A stretch of DNA of 64,000 bases from Archegozetes longisetosus. Taxonomy: Eukaryota > Arthropoda > Arachnida > Sarcoptiformes > Trhypochthoniidae. The position numbers and the translations under genes are program-made. Positions 48,509-61,599 of the stretch are shown here, in pieces. The DNA is taken from NCBI GenBank assembly GCA_018873245.2, contig JAEMBT020000006.1:10313855-10377854 (forward strand), written 5' to 3'. The notes beneath the pieces were generated by a model. The model saw only the letters and a list, made by a program, of their open reading frames with translations. It did no database searches and was not told the DNA's origin. How positions within the stretch are numbered: the stretch's first letter is position 1; every line of letters starts with the position of its first letter.

Positions 48509-51500
48509 ACCAGTATTGATCAAAATGGCCCAAAAATCGATGCTTTTTCCACAAAATAGATATCATTAATTAATTAAACTGGAAGGTCAGAATTGTGTTA
48601 TTCTTAATTGAAATTGTACTGAACGAGAAATTAAGTGAAAAATCTTATAGTAATGATTTCAATTATATATTCTTTTTAATATGTGATTTATATGATGAAT
48701 TTATAATTATTCATATTATTTACCAACTCATTAAAATCCAAAATTGCCTAAAACGGCTCATTTTATATAATTATCGTTGTGGTGCCAATAGATGGGAAAC
48801 TCAACCAGTTATGGAAAGCACATTAATTATCAACACATCAAACTATTTAGACATCAAATACTATTAAATGTTTGCGCATTTCATTGATGTAAACCTAAAA
48901 CTAAATATTTTTATTTGGCTTTGAATATCATTTTGATTTAAAGACTAATGAATTATTTGATATCATAAACAATAAAGTTTTTTAAATGATTGAACTATTT
49001 TTTATAATTTTATATTTCTATTTTATAGATGACTCAGTTTTTGAATATTTCATTTTTATCTATTGAAAAGCAAATTATCTAAAGAACAGGTTACTATTGG
49101 TACGGTTTTTATATAGTGTAGTAGTAATAAAAAAAATATTAATAAATCGATAATGAATGAGATGAGTTCTATTTCACTGTTTATATCTTTAATAGATTCA
49201 ATAAATTTGTAAGTATGGCTTCGACGTTGTATAACATTTCATCTATGCTGTATATCTAGTCTAAGTACCTCTAGTCATTAGTAAATCTATGGATAGTAAC
49301 TAATGCAATAGATTGGTTTTCCGGCTTTCAAATTTTCTAATATCTGTCTACTTGAGTGCGATCTCTGAATCAGAGCTTAATTAGAAATGACTCTAATTTC
49401 GCAACAACATTTACAAATGAGTAGAAGAAATACCTCTGAAGTAGAATTTCATGTTATGAACTTTGCTGTCTTCTGAAAAATTGAAATTTCACATTTTTGT
49501 TGGTTTTTGCGATTCCCAAGATTAAAACTAAACTTGTTTGACAATCGAACGATCTCAATGACAGGTTTTACTCAATTGAATATTTTATAATATAAAAAGT
49601 TGTTTCTATATCTACATTTGCTACAGTCTTAAAACTTTAGAAATTAGATCAGAAAATGAATGAGAAGCAAACTTGAAGGAAGTTCAACAATTGGTTTAGA
49701 AAATAGAAAAAAAAATAGATAACGAATTGATCTTTATTTGAAAAATCCCAAAAGATATGAAGATATAAATGTGATCATCAAGTTGAAAGTATCATTATTG
49801 ATGTGAATTGTATTGATATATTAAGCTTATGTCAAAAAATAGAATAGCTGTTTCGGAGATTTTGTAGTCTTCAATTATATTACTTTGTTGTGATGTTCGC
49901 ACATATAAACACAACAAATAACATCAATAATCAATATAAGCAACAATAATAAAAACACGTTCTGACGGACAATATTGAGAATATATAACCGAATACAAAG
50001 TTATGGATTAATACAAATTGATAGGAAATCCCATTTAACATTATTTAAATATTTGCTTCACACCACAAACCATTACAATAAAAAAGCATTTAATAACATA
50101 TCCAATAGAATAGGTATATAAAAAGTATCAGAATAGGAGAATAATTCCTAATTAGTTCAACACCTGGTTTACAATACATAAAATACATCAAAACATTTTA
50201 TCTGATGTAGGATAACAATTAAGTTGTGTATACTTTCTTTTTTACTTTATTTTTCTAAAACATTTAATAATTTAATTTTTAATTTTCAACTTTGTTTGCT
50301 TTTATGTTGCTATTGAACATCCCATTTATAAATCAAACTGAGTTATAGTATGAAAAAATCATAAGAATGGGGCGAATTTCAAACACAAAATGTGTCAATT
50401 TGATGATAAGCTTGAACTGTTTGGCACAAAAACAATACTTCTCCCGATTCTCGCCCGTATCTACCAAACTTTTACACGATTTTCGAGCTCACAATTCATC
50501 AATAAATCATTCCTCATCACATTGAGTCGACTTAAGGAATTATAAACTATATAAAAACACTTTATGTGGTAATGATGTTCAAGGATTCGATCAACTCTAA
50601 CTTCATTTGAGAACTGTTTCAACTCAAACATTCATTTCATTACTGATCAAATATATATTGAGAAATTGTTGCAAATTTTTAGAACACTAGTTAACTAAAG
50701 ATTTAGGTTTAGTTCTATTGATTTGAAGTTTTGTAAAAAAAGAATTTAAATGACTTAATTGTCAGCATCAAAACAACAAATAAAACCAAATCACCTTTAA
50801 ATTCATTTCTAATTAACTAAACAATTAATTGCAACTAATTTATGAAAGTTTACGTTGAAAGATAAACTCAAAAGTTTTTTCAGAATTAATACAATATAAA
50901 ACCTATTAGGAAACAATTCGAATCAAGTAAAAGACCGTCAGATTAAGAGAAAGAATTAGCGGATAAATAAACTATCTTAAATTGATGGTTTGATAATAAA
51001 AAAATATGTCAAATAGTAGCGATTAAAATAAAGGTAAATCTGTTGAGCTTGAAATGCAAAAAACAAAAATGGGGTCGACATGATGCATGAGGTATGACAA
51101 GTGATATGTTGTGACATTTTCTCAATTAATGATAATTAACAAATACAATGTCAAAGAACATAAAACATGTTCCCATTAATTAAAAACAATAAAAAATTCA
51201 TAATCTTATTAACTTCGATAAAAATTTGCTTAAATAAGAAACGCGACTGAATTACATTTGTCACAAATATAAAATAAGTTTAATCATAAGCTACCAATGG
51301 TTTTGTTTAGTTTTGTCGAATCCATAAAGTCATCATTAATATACAATCAGCCGAAAGCTCTTCAAATCAACTCTGATTATATACTATATTGATTTTGTAT
51401 CTCCTATTCTTTCAAATCTGACCGAAGGGTATAGACTAGAATAATGTTTTGTCTAAAAGTGAGCAGTTTAGTTGATTCAAAATTGAAAAAAGGATGAATA

Positions 51501-51874
51501 CATAAATCACTGGACAATGTTAGTTACATACATATCCGGTGCGGCGGATAAGGAAGTAATGTAAGGCTATTGTCAATTTGTCTTGTTGAGTTAAGCAAAT
51601 TTGCTCATCAAAAGGCGATTGAGGACAGTTCAGTTCAGTTTTAATAATTCATATTTCGTGCAAGTTTTGGTCCGCGATCAACGATAAGATATTTAAAAAT
51701 CTCAAAAATCAAATAAACTCTGAGTGAAGCAAAACTAAATAAACTTTTGACCATTTTTAAAGTCACATAACAAACAATAAGGTCTGTCACAAAAACTTTG
51801 AAATCAAATGACGACCAGTAGATAAAATGTGATAAAATGCGTTATATCTATGTATTGAGTGTGGTTAATAATCA
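48509..51874. other. 3.4-kb gene-free region between Cdc42 and CELF
   Basis: Cdc42 (+) and CELF (-) converge here, so this is their 3' flanks. An AATAAA at 48971-48976 would end Cdc42 about 470 nt after its stop. Part of the rest is likely a long CELF 3' UTR, as is usual for that family. I see no coding exon. Confidence 0.55.
48971..48976 (+). promoter_or_regulatory. Candidate Cdc42 polyadenylation signal
   Basis: AATAAA followed by a T-run, 463 nt after the Cdc42 stop codon. Assigned by position. Confidence 0.45.
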
Positions 51875-53464
51875 CTAATATGGCTTGTCTTTACTTCGTT
51901 TTAGTTGAACTTTGAGTCGTTTTGTTCCTATTTGAAAACCGTTCATGGCCTGAATGGCCGCTTGTGCTGATATCGGATTATCGTATGAAACAAACCCAAA
52001 ACATTTCGATAGATTTGTTTGCTTATCAATGAATACTTTGCTCGATAAGACATTACCGAATGGCGAGAATGTTGAGGCTAAATCAGTGTCACCGAACTCT
52101 GCCGGCAAATGGTAAATGAACAAATTGGCGCCATCCGGACCTTCGGCCTGTTTACCGGCCGCGTTCGAACTATTGTGAGATAGTGCCAGATTGTTTTGCT
52201 GTTGTGCCGCCTGTACTGCCAATTGGGCTATGGTTGCGGGTCCCGTGTTCCCCAAACCAAATCCTGAGAATGCTTGGTGTTGTTGTGTTTGCGAAGTGTT
52301 GTACAAATCGCTTGAGCCGTTCATATGTTGCTGTTGTTGAGGTGTTGAACTTCCTGTCGGATTACTAGAATTTGTTGTGGTTGTTCCACACAATGCCGCC
52401 AACATCATTGGATTAGATGCTGCTAAAGTAGCCGCAGCCGCTGCTAGAGACAGTTCTGGTGTTGTGTTCATCGTTGCAGCCAGTTGTTGCTGAAGAGCAA
52501 GTGTTGCTGCGGCTGCCAACGCGTTCTGTTGCTGTTGTGCTGCCTGTTGTTGAGCCTGTTGCTGTTGAGCAGCGGCCGCAGCCGCTAATGCCAGATAAGG
52601 ATTAGCCGCGGCCGCTGCCAGTGTGGCGGCCGCCGGATTTGGCTGAGTGGTGTGGCATAACTGCTGCATTATTAGTTGTTGCTGTCTGCGGGCGTCTTTA
52701 TCACGTTGAGTATCAGCAAACTTGACAACTAATGGTGAAGAACAGCCTTCCATTGTTTGTGAGTGATTCATAGCTTTGATCGCATTAATGGCACACTGTC
52801 TCGTTGAAAAGGTTACAAATGCACAACCTGTTAGTTAATCCATTAGAAACATTAGTCATTAGTTTAATTTAACGGATTATGAAAAGCGTGGACTATAGAA
52901 AAGTTAATCAACAGGTGTATAGCAGTGACCAACAGGTGCCTCACGTTAATACGTAACGTGAATGTATTTACCTTTACTTTGACCGTTACTATCTCTCAAG
53001 ACAGTGCACTCTTCGATATTGCCATAAGCGGCAAACATGAGCCTAACGTCGGATTCGTTATACTTCTTGGAGAGCATTCCAACGAACAGTTTTCGTTCAT
53101 TTCTGTTTTCACTGTCTGCAGGTTTCATCTGAATGGGATGATGCATTGATGGCAATGTTTTTATATTATGCAAAGCGTCTTGTGCTTGAAGGGCAGCTCT
53201 TCGCGTATAATATGTCACAAAACAACAGCCTCTGCTCTGACCCGACTGCTTATCTCTCAACACATTTATTGAGTGTATTTCTCCGAACTCTTCGAAAAGT
53301 CTTCGACAATCCGTTTCGTTCCAGTCACGTGGGATTTGTCCGACAAACATCTTAATGGCATCGCTGTCGGGTTCGCGTACGTGTTGTTGATTACCGTTAT
53401 TGGTCACAACAGATCCTCCGATAACGACCGGTTGCGGAGAGACCGCACTGTTATTCGTACTCAT
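51875..53464 (-). CDS. CELF/bruno-like RNA-binding protein
   Basis: This is a three-RRM regulator of splicing and translation that binds GU-rich RNA. Two coding exons, 53464-52972 and 52827-51875, give 481 residues. RRM1 at about 37-118 has MFVGQI and [11 protein letters not shown]2 at about 125-205 has LFVGML and KGCAFVTF. The divergent linker at about 210-390 is Ala/Gln/Asn/Ser-rich with many poly-Ala and poly-Gln runs. RRM3 at about 397-476 has LFIYHLP and CFGFVSYD, followed by the family end [14 protein letters not shown]. Its GC content is visibly higher than its surroundings, partly from Ala codons. Only two coding exons for three RRMs is simple for this family. It is closest to the CELF1/2-bruno1 group; I do not choose a paralogue. 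Confidence 0.93.
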
Positions 53465-54036
53465 TATTTGTTTATACTTTTAGTTTGGTTTTCACTACAA
53501 TATTGATAATCGTTATCATTTATAGATTAAAATTGATTCTTGTTTGTTATCGATTGGTATTGGGTTAAGAAATAGAAATCTTTACTATTATTGACCACTT
53601 GTTGCGCTTTAATTATATTACTATATATTTACTCTTTTTTTTATATATATTATCATTTGATATGTCTTTCAATACTTTATATCAAACTAAATGAAACATA
53701 AAATATGTTTGTGTTATGTAAAGAATGTCATATCTTATAGTCTATGTCTTACGTGTATGTATTGGCAGAACAGACAAGGCTTAGGCTTCAGTTGACAAAC
53801 AAACCATACGAACGAACGAGACGGACCACAAGCTATTAGTGATGTGATACAACAATTACTTATCTTTGTGTCAGTTCTACAACAATTAGATGGACATAAA
53901 ACAGAACATTGAAGAGAAGAAGGATAGAAAAAACGACAACAATATTGGACGCAAACGTGGACACAAGCGAATTGCACCTCAACTGTTACACTAGTAGGTA
54001 GTCATTCATACATAGACTCAGGCAATGAGAATATAC

Positions 54037-54067
<31 letters not shown>

Positions 54068-54977
54068 GTGTATAGGCTGTATATATGCTGTATGTATATA
54101 TTATTGTACTTATACTGTTCTTGCATACACTGTACATACGCTACATATACATTACTATAGTTTCTATGACTATCGTATTTTACTGTTCACCTCCTATTGG
54201 ACAACAAAATGGCAGAACTTGTTGCGTGTCTCGTTTGGGCACATAACTGGGGGGCACACTTCGCAAGGCAAATAAACTCATGCCTCACTATAATAGTTGT
54301 GAAACGGGGCACAAAAGGGGGTCTTTTGACTGCAAACTGACTTGCATTAGACGACTCTCAAATGGATTTTTGCCACATCTCTATCTCTCTAACCGAGAAG
54401 CACTCTTTCCTTGTTCGCCGCGACATCTAGTTTTAGGCAAAACAACTCAATCGGTAATCCTAGTCAATGTTATGTAATCTATACAGAAATGATTGAAACT
54501 TAAAGCTGAGCGACATTTGTGGATTTGAGCTAAAGCTTTAGGATATGAAAATATATTGAAAGCCTCACATACAGTATGCCTCACATGTATTATGTGTGAG
54601 ACATATGTCGCACAAATCGATATCTAAATGAATTTAATGTATTAGAAAAACCACTAATTATCGAAACAAACATAAGATACAAATGAAATATAGATATGGT
54701 ATTGAATTAGTGAAAATGTTTGATCCATTATATGAATAGTTATGAAAACTATTAACAAATATATTTAATCTGAAGTGTCTGTCATGTCATTTGAATTAAT
54801 CACTCATAAAATTACTCTGTCTTCGAATAAAACTTTTCTCATTAATTCATTTGATCATTTATTCGCTGTTTTTTAGTTAATATAATCTTTTATTGCATTA
54901 ATTGGTTTATATCTTGTTATAATTATTAATAATAGTATTATTTTAACTATCAAATCGATTGATTATTCATTGAGATA
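53465..54977. other. Divergent upstream region, CELF / corkscrew
   Basis: This holds the CELF 5' region on one side and the corkscrew 5' region on the other. It includes a TA microsatellite at 54041-54068. Open frames here are artefacts of simple sequence. No gene seen. Confidence 0.55.
54041..54068. repeat. TG/TA dinucleotide microsatellite
   Basis: TGTGTG is followed by an unbroken run of about 11 TA units and TGTGTATA. Imperfect TA/TG sequence continues to about 54155. Confidence 0.9.
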
Positions 54978-57900
54978 ATGGGGACGAGAAGGTATGCATT
55001 TATTGATTAATTGAAATTAATATTTGCTTATAATTCAGATATTTTTAATAATTAGCAATAAATATGATTTGCATTTAGTCGAAAGTATAGACAATTGTTG
55101 CGTTCAATCAGTTACTACGTCTACCATGTTATCCATTAGCATATATCAGTTTAATTTGTTAGTTATTAGACTAGAAAACATTTCGTATTAGCTTTCACAT
55201 AACCTTCAATTAAATTATTACTAATTTACATAACAATTCTGTCTCTGTCTAGAACTAACTCTCATACGTTGCGTTTCATTGCAATGTATTATCTAGTTTG
55301 AAATTTCAATCTATCTGTTATCAAGTTTAACTTAATCTTTAATTATTTTATTAGACTTGCAGCTAAATGATTATTCTGTAAAATTGAGTCACTTTTCACA
55401 AACGATTGATTAATGTGTAGTCGTGATAATGCAGTATTAATTAAATAATATTAAATTGATTTTGAGGTTTCAAAATTGGGTCAATTTAATAAGTTTAAGT
55501 TAAACTTTAACTCAGTTTAAACCCAAGTCAATGTTCTTTAATATGTTGCCAATCGATTTACATTTTTATACACTTTTCAGATTCTTTACAACACAATTAA
55601 TCACAGCTTTAATACTTTTTGAAACTATATTTAACATATTTAACATTTCTATAATATTCCAATAATTGAGTGTATTAATCCATAAATTGAAAGCAATACA
55701 TGACAGAAAGCGATAGAAAAATGTGATTTTCAAGCATTGCAAAACTTTAGATGAATTATAGTTAGAATGTATTATTTGGTCGAAATACAGGTATGGCTTG
55801 TTTTTACGCAAAAGTTTAAAGTTAGAGTTAATTTCATTTAGTTATGCATTGGATTCGTGCTTTATTTAGAAGTAGGTGTACTTTCAAGGCCTGACCTCTC
55901 ATTGTTGCTATTCTACGAATTTGGTAACTTTTATTAGTTATGTATTAGTTTATAAATTCACATCATATCGACATCAAATAACTTTCGCTCATATAAATAA
56001 ATAAAGGAAACAGAAATACTTCCAATTCGTTCGTTTGTCATCTGTTATATAGTTTTCTAACTTCCATAACGTTCACAGTCTGTTTTATTTTCCAGTCATG
56101 GTCGTTGGTTTCACCCCAACATTTCTGGCGTCGATGCCGAGAAGATGTTGATGGAGCGCGGTTTCGATGGTAGTTTCTTAGCCCGTCCGAGCAAATCAAA
56201 TCCAGGAGATTTCACTCTGTCAGTCAGACGTAACGGTCAAGTGACTCATATTAAGATTCAAAATACTGGTGATTATTACGACTTATATGGAGGTGAAAAG
56301 TTTGCCACTTTAGCTGAATTGGTTCAATACTATATGGAAAATCAGGGACAACTTAAAGAAAAGAATGGAGAAGTCATTGAATTGAAGTTTCCTCTCAATT
56401 CATGTGACCCAACATCTGAGCGCTGGTTTCACGGACCACTTTCGGGAAAAGAAGCCGAAAAGTTAGTACTCGAAAAGGGAAAAAATGGAAGTTTTCTGGT
56501 TAGAGAAAGCCAGAGTAAACCTGGAGATTATGTGCTGACTGTTAGAACTGATGATAAAGTAACGCATGTAATGATTCGATGCCAAGATAATAAGTTTGAT
56601 GTTGGCGGAGGCGATAAGTTCGATAGTTTGAGTGAATTAGTTGAGTATTACAAAAAGAATCCTATGGTTGAAACCACTGGAACTGTTGTCCATCTTAAAA
56701 ATCCATTCAACGCAACACGAATTACTGCTTCAACAATTGAAAACAGAGTAAAAGTCTTGTCTAAAGAAAACGTACAAAATAGTGGCAAAGCAGGTTTTTG
56801 GGAAGAATTTGAGGTTTGGCTGACAAATTATGAATTATTATTAAAAAATATCTGAAATATTTTTCTTTCTATTCTTTATTGAAAATAAAGTACCTGCAAC
56901 AACAAGAGTGTAAGCATTTGTATTCTCGCAAAGAAGGACAGAAACCTGAGAACAGAGCGAAAAATCGATACAAAAATATTCTTCCGTGTATGTTATTTAC
57001 TCTCATTCTTTAATAATTATTTGCTAACTCTTTTCTAATCAATCATATATCAAATCATTAATTAGTTGATTACACGAGAGTTATTCTTCGAGATGTTGAC
57101 AATGCAGTCGGTGCCGATTATATCAACGCTAATATCATTACAGTATGTTTCGAATTATTAAATATAAGTTAACTGAAAGCACAAAATGACCAAAATTATA
57201 ATTGAATTAAACAGATTGAGGATGAAAACAATAGTCCTGATAGTAGTAAGAAGACTTATATTGCAACTCAAGGCCCTCTTATAAACACAACAAATGACTT
57301 TTGGTGGATGGTTTGGCAAGAAAATTGTGCGGTCATTGTGATGACTACTAAAGAAATAGAAAGGCTTAAGAATAAATGTGTTCGTTACTGGCCTGATAAG
57401 GGACAGACTAAAGAAGCTGGAAAGATCGTTATTAAGACTATTAGTGAAAAGCCAACCATTGACTACACCTTGAGGGAGTTTTCAGTATCAAAAGAAGGAA
57501 ACCCGAAGTCCCGTACTATTTATCACTACCATTTTACTGCGTGGCCTGACCACGGTGTCCCATCAGATCCTGGATGTGTTCTCAACTTTCTCCATGATGT
57601 CAATAGGAAACAAGAATCTATTGAGGGCGCGGGACCTATCATTGTTCACTGCAGGTTAGACTTGTTAACTGACAATTCAATAAATGTCACAGTTTGTCAT
57701 TAAAAACCGTTTATTTCATTATTTAGTGCTGGTATCGGCAGAACGGGTACATTCATAGTGATTGACCAAATAATTGATCAGATAAAACGTCATGGACTTG
57801 ACTGTGAAATAGATATTCAAAGAACCATTCAAATGGTACGTTCACAGCGTTCAGGTATGGTTCAAACAGAAGCTCAATACAAATTCGTATATCTTGCTGT

Positions 57901-58431
57901 CCAACATTATATCGAAACATTACAACAACGAATTCTAGCCGAACAGGTCTGAAAGAAATGAGATTGATTTATGATTCTATTTTAAATAATGAATTGTTGA
58001 ACTTACAGAAAAGCCTACAAGCAGGTCGCGAGTATACAAACATCAAGTACACAAGTGAAGCGGCCGGTGGTTGTGATACTAATAAATATCCGACCTCAAC
58101 ATCACGTCCCACATCAGTCATCAACAATCCAATAGTCGGCAGTTTGCCTACAACTCAAACTGTGTCGAACACGGCATCGACACCATCTGGTAAAGCCCAA
58201 GAAATTCCGCCACAAATAGTTGCCCGAAGCTGCGAACCGAACAATCAGGTCCGACCTCCAATTCCGCCTCGTATTAATGCTAATTTAAATAACAATAATG
58301 TAGTAGTAAGCTCGTCATCGTTTCAAATGGATGTCGACGGACAGGCCTATGAAAACATACATTTAAATAAAAGTTCAAATAACAATAGCCCAAAATCTAA
58401 TTCTATCCCCATTTCGCTTGGAAGAAAATAA
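54978..58431 (+). CDS. csw: Corkscrew/SHP2 tyrosine phosphatase (PTPN11 type)
   Basis: This is a non-receptor phosphatase acting downstream of receptor tyrosine kinases in Ras/MAPK signalling. Exons are 54978-54991, 56096-56813, 56891-56987, 57066-57142, 57215-57654, 57727-57946 and 58009-58431, giving 662 residues. N-SH2 (about 8-106) has [16 protein letters not shown] and [23 protein letters not shown]2 (about 115-215) has [16 protein letters not shown] and [13 protein letters not shown]. The PTP domain has [27 protein letters not shown], and the catalytic [10 protein letters not shown] with Cys448, split by an intron after [22 protein letters not shown] follows. The tail has EYTNIKY and AYENIHL, possible Grb2-type pYxN sites, and the SH3-type PPIPPR. 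The 14-nt first exon is inferred from phase and the splice sites and is the least certain part. Confidence 0.94.
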
Positions 58432-61400
58432 GACATTTATCGATTTATAGTTTTTAAGAGCATTCATTCATTGATTCGCGGACCTTATGATAAAATCTGA
58501 TTTTCCTTATCTACAAAATCTGATGTGCCTTTTGGTTCATAGCTTTCTTTTGTTATTATTTAATTCTAAATAATTTTTAATTTGATGTTAATATGACTTG
58601 ATTTTTAAACGAAATTCTGTGAATTGAATTTATTTTTATTACAATGGTGTCCGTAGAAAAAATGAATTGACTTATGTATAAAAGTATTTGATTGAAATCT
58701 ATGTATACACAAATATAGAACATAATGAATTAGGAACAAGAAATCAATTATTAAAATTTAACTGTGATATACATTATTTGTATAGTAACAATATGGCTTT
58801 TAATTTGCTTTTCAAATATATTCTCTTTCGATTATCTCTCTCTAGTTCAATTATTTCAATCTTTCATTTGTTTAACTAAATCAGTAAACGTACTCTCGTC
58901 CAATTCTCAGCCATTTCTAATGATGAAGACTCATTTTCAATCTTAGACCTTCATTGAAACACAACTTATATGCAGATCTAAGAGTAATCATCAAACTCTT
59001 GTTGGGTTGATCTGATAAACTTTCTAAAAAGAAAAATTATTGGAAACTTTATTAAAGAGGTGACTGTTTTGTTCTTGTGGTAATTATGACTTAAGGAATA
59101 TTGTCATTAATTTTTTGTAAGACAGGGTTTTCAAATAATTTTCACCATACTTTCCAAGTGCAAAGTCTTGAATCCTTAACCATTGAAGGAGAGAATTTTT
59201 GAAGCAGATGAATTTAGCAGTTTTCTGGTGTATCAAACTGATAATTTTTGCAATCTCTAACAACTTTCGAATGCATATATGTTTCTTGTGATGGTCTCAT
59301 TTGGATAGCAATTTAGCCGAATAAGGATAGACAATAAATATTCAATTAAAAAACCTTGGATTTTAAGGAATAGATAAGACATTTTTAAAGGACATTTCTA
59401 TTTTTCATGCTTAAATGTATGAACATATTTGAAGAGCATTGAAATCCTTATTTTGATGCCTAAACGTAAACCCACGCATTAACATAAGTCATAAGCGATA
59501 ATAATTCATTGCTAAATATCGATGAGCAACATGATTCAAATATTAATGCACTTTCTAAGATGAAAACTTATCTTTTATCAACTTTATGTCAATTATTCAA
59601 ACTGAATGTTCAATACTTTCGATCAAGCAATACGATGGAAGTCTAATCATTTTATTGCTCCTATTGGAATTGATATCTTTATCATAACTAAACTTTAAGA
59701 TATGTTTTATATGTCGGAATGCATAGTCGAATGATATTTAAGTAAATTTATTACTCTTAATCAAGTTTCGGCACTGTTTGACTTGAAAATAATTTTGCAT
59801 AGTTATCTATGATTGTATCTATTGAAAGTTTGCATTATGTTGAAGCTGAGAAGAGTGATTAAATATTATATTTATTCTCTAATATTTGAATATCAAATAA
59901 CGGCATAATGAGTAAGTTTGATGAATGTTCAATAAAGATCTGATCTGAAGATGTGGGTCCCTAGAATGATGGGTGCGACTGAGATGGACTTCAATCAAAT
60001 GAAACCCGCATCAATATTGCAAGTTTACTTATGCTGTTCTGAGCGTTCATTTTTCGAAACATTATGCGCATTGATCTTATTTCAAAACTACATAAAAAAT
60101 CATGTCAAACATAATCAATTTTTTTGTTCATCTATGTCTAGTTCTTAATGCATTAGATAAGGCAAAGAATTACTTAAGTTGAAGCCCTTATTATAATTGG
60201 AAGCTTAAGCAATTGAACTTTGCAATTATCCGCCAATATTGTAAAACTGAAGTGCTATTCAAGTGCTTAGCAATACTGTCCATATTTTTTGCAAGCTATC
60301 ATCCTTGTAGATCATGAGTGAATATTCCGGAATTAACTTATTTATCAATCATTTTTATCAATATTATTATTGATTATCAATTATTATTCACTAAGGTTAT
60401 TGAAAAGTATTGAATAACTGCTACTTGATTACATTGGTTTATCAGAACTGTTCACTTAATCGAAGTGAAGCTCATTTAGAACTTCAATCATACAACTCTA
60501 TGCAAACTTTGAGCAAATCAAAAATTAAAACAACTGCATTAAGTTTTTGTCAAACTCCTAGTTTCACAACACTCTTTACTAGTACTTTTCAATTCTTAAA
60601 TCCCGATTATATTTGTTGACGGATAACTTAATTCAATTGTAAGTTTTAACGGTTAGTTAACTATCAGATTTGCGTTTTACCTGAAATTCTTAATAAAAGT
60701 GTTACAAAACTGTACTATTTATAAAATATTGGTTTGAAAGTTGGCAAAATACACAATTTTCACCCAAGTTGTAAGAAATCAAGAGTTACGAATCAGCCGG
60801 AAATAGATTATAAACTCAGGGAATAATCTCTCATAAAACATATATACGTGTGTTTATACAAAGCTCGTAAACAATAAATTATTACCGGATTGGGTGAACA
60901 GTAAACTAAATAAAATTATAAAATGCTAAAACTAAAACAAAACTAGTGGTTATATAGAAAGAGAGAAAAATAGTGATTGATTTAAACAAAAGTTATATTA
61001 AGCAGTTAGGGAGAAAAGTTACTGGTAGAGATGAACAATTATGCTTGAAAATTACAACATTTTATGTATTTTTATGCTTATTTACGAAATGCATATACAA
61101 AACTAAAAGCTAGTATAGAGAACAAGATGTATAAAATGTCGCATAATTATGCATGTATAAAAGTTACTGTCGCATAACTGTTGATCTCTAGTAAATAAGT
61201 ATAAGTAGACATAGTAATGATAGATCGGTGCGTGAGAAATTGGTTAGATTTCGGCGAACAGTTCTAATAGTAAGTTGTGCTGAGCAGTAGTGGAGAGAGA
61301 GCCGCGCCCTAACTGTTGATGGAGTTTTGCATGAAAAAGATTACTTCTTTGCCTAACATTTCGTTACTTAACTAACATTTTTCTATTCAAATATTTTCAA

Positions 61401-61467
61401 ACCAATTTTCAATCCAAATTATTCGTCTGAATGTATCGATGATTGTATAGAGTTAGTGAAGAATAAA

Positions 61468-61599
61468 TTAGAGTAAAGGAGTTATTGGTGTTAAATATAA
61501 TTGGTTTATATGTTGTGCTCTGTCTCGCATTGATGATCAACAGCAGTGAAGCCGACATAACATATCTGAGCGATACTCACATAACACTCCAATACATGT
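61468..61599 (+). other. Possible signal-peptide-coding exon, unassigned
   Basis: An open frame reads KELLVLNIIGLYVVLCLALM then INSSEADITYLSDTHITLQY and runs into a good donor, CATGTAAGTC. The hydrophobic core followed by SSEA resembles a signal peptide and cleavage site. No in-frame ATG precedes the hydrophobic core, so a start would have to come from an upstream exon. No downstream exon was found in the window. Confidence 0.2.

Noticed and set aside
54042-54275. Open frame with repeated Ile-Tyr
   Set aside because: It is a translation of the TA/TG microsatellite.
59951-60022. Short exon-like frame MWVPRMMGATEMDFNQMKPA then SILQ before a GTTTAC
   Set aside because: Only 24 codons, a weak donor, and no partner exon on either side. 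Noted but not called.
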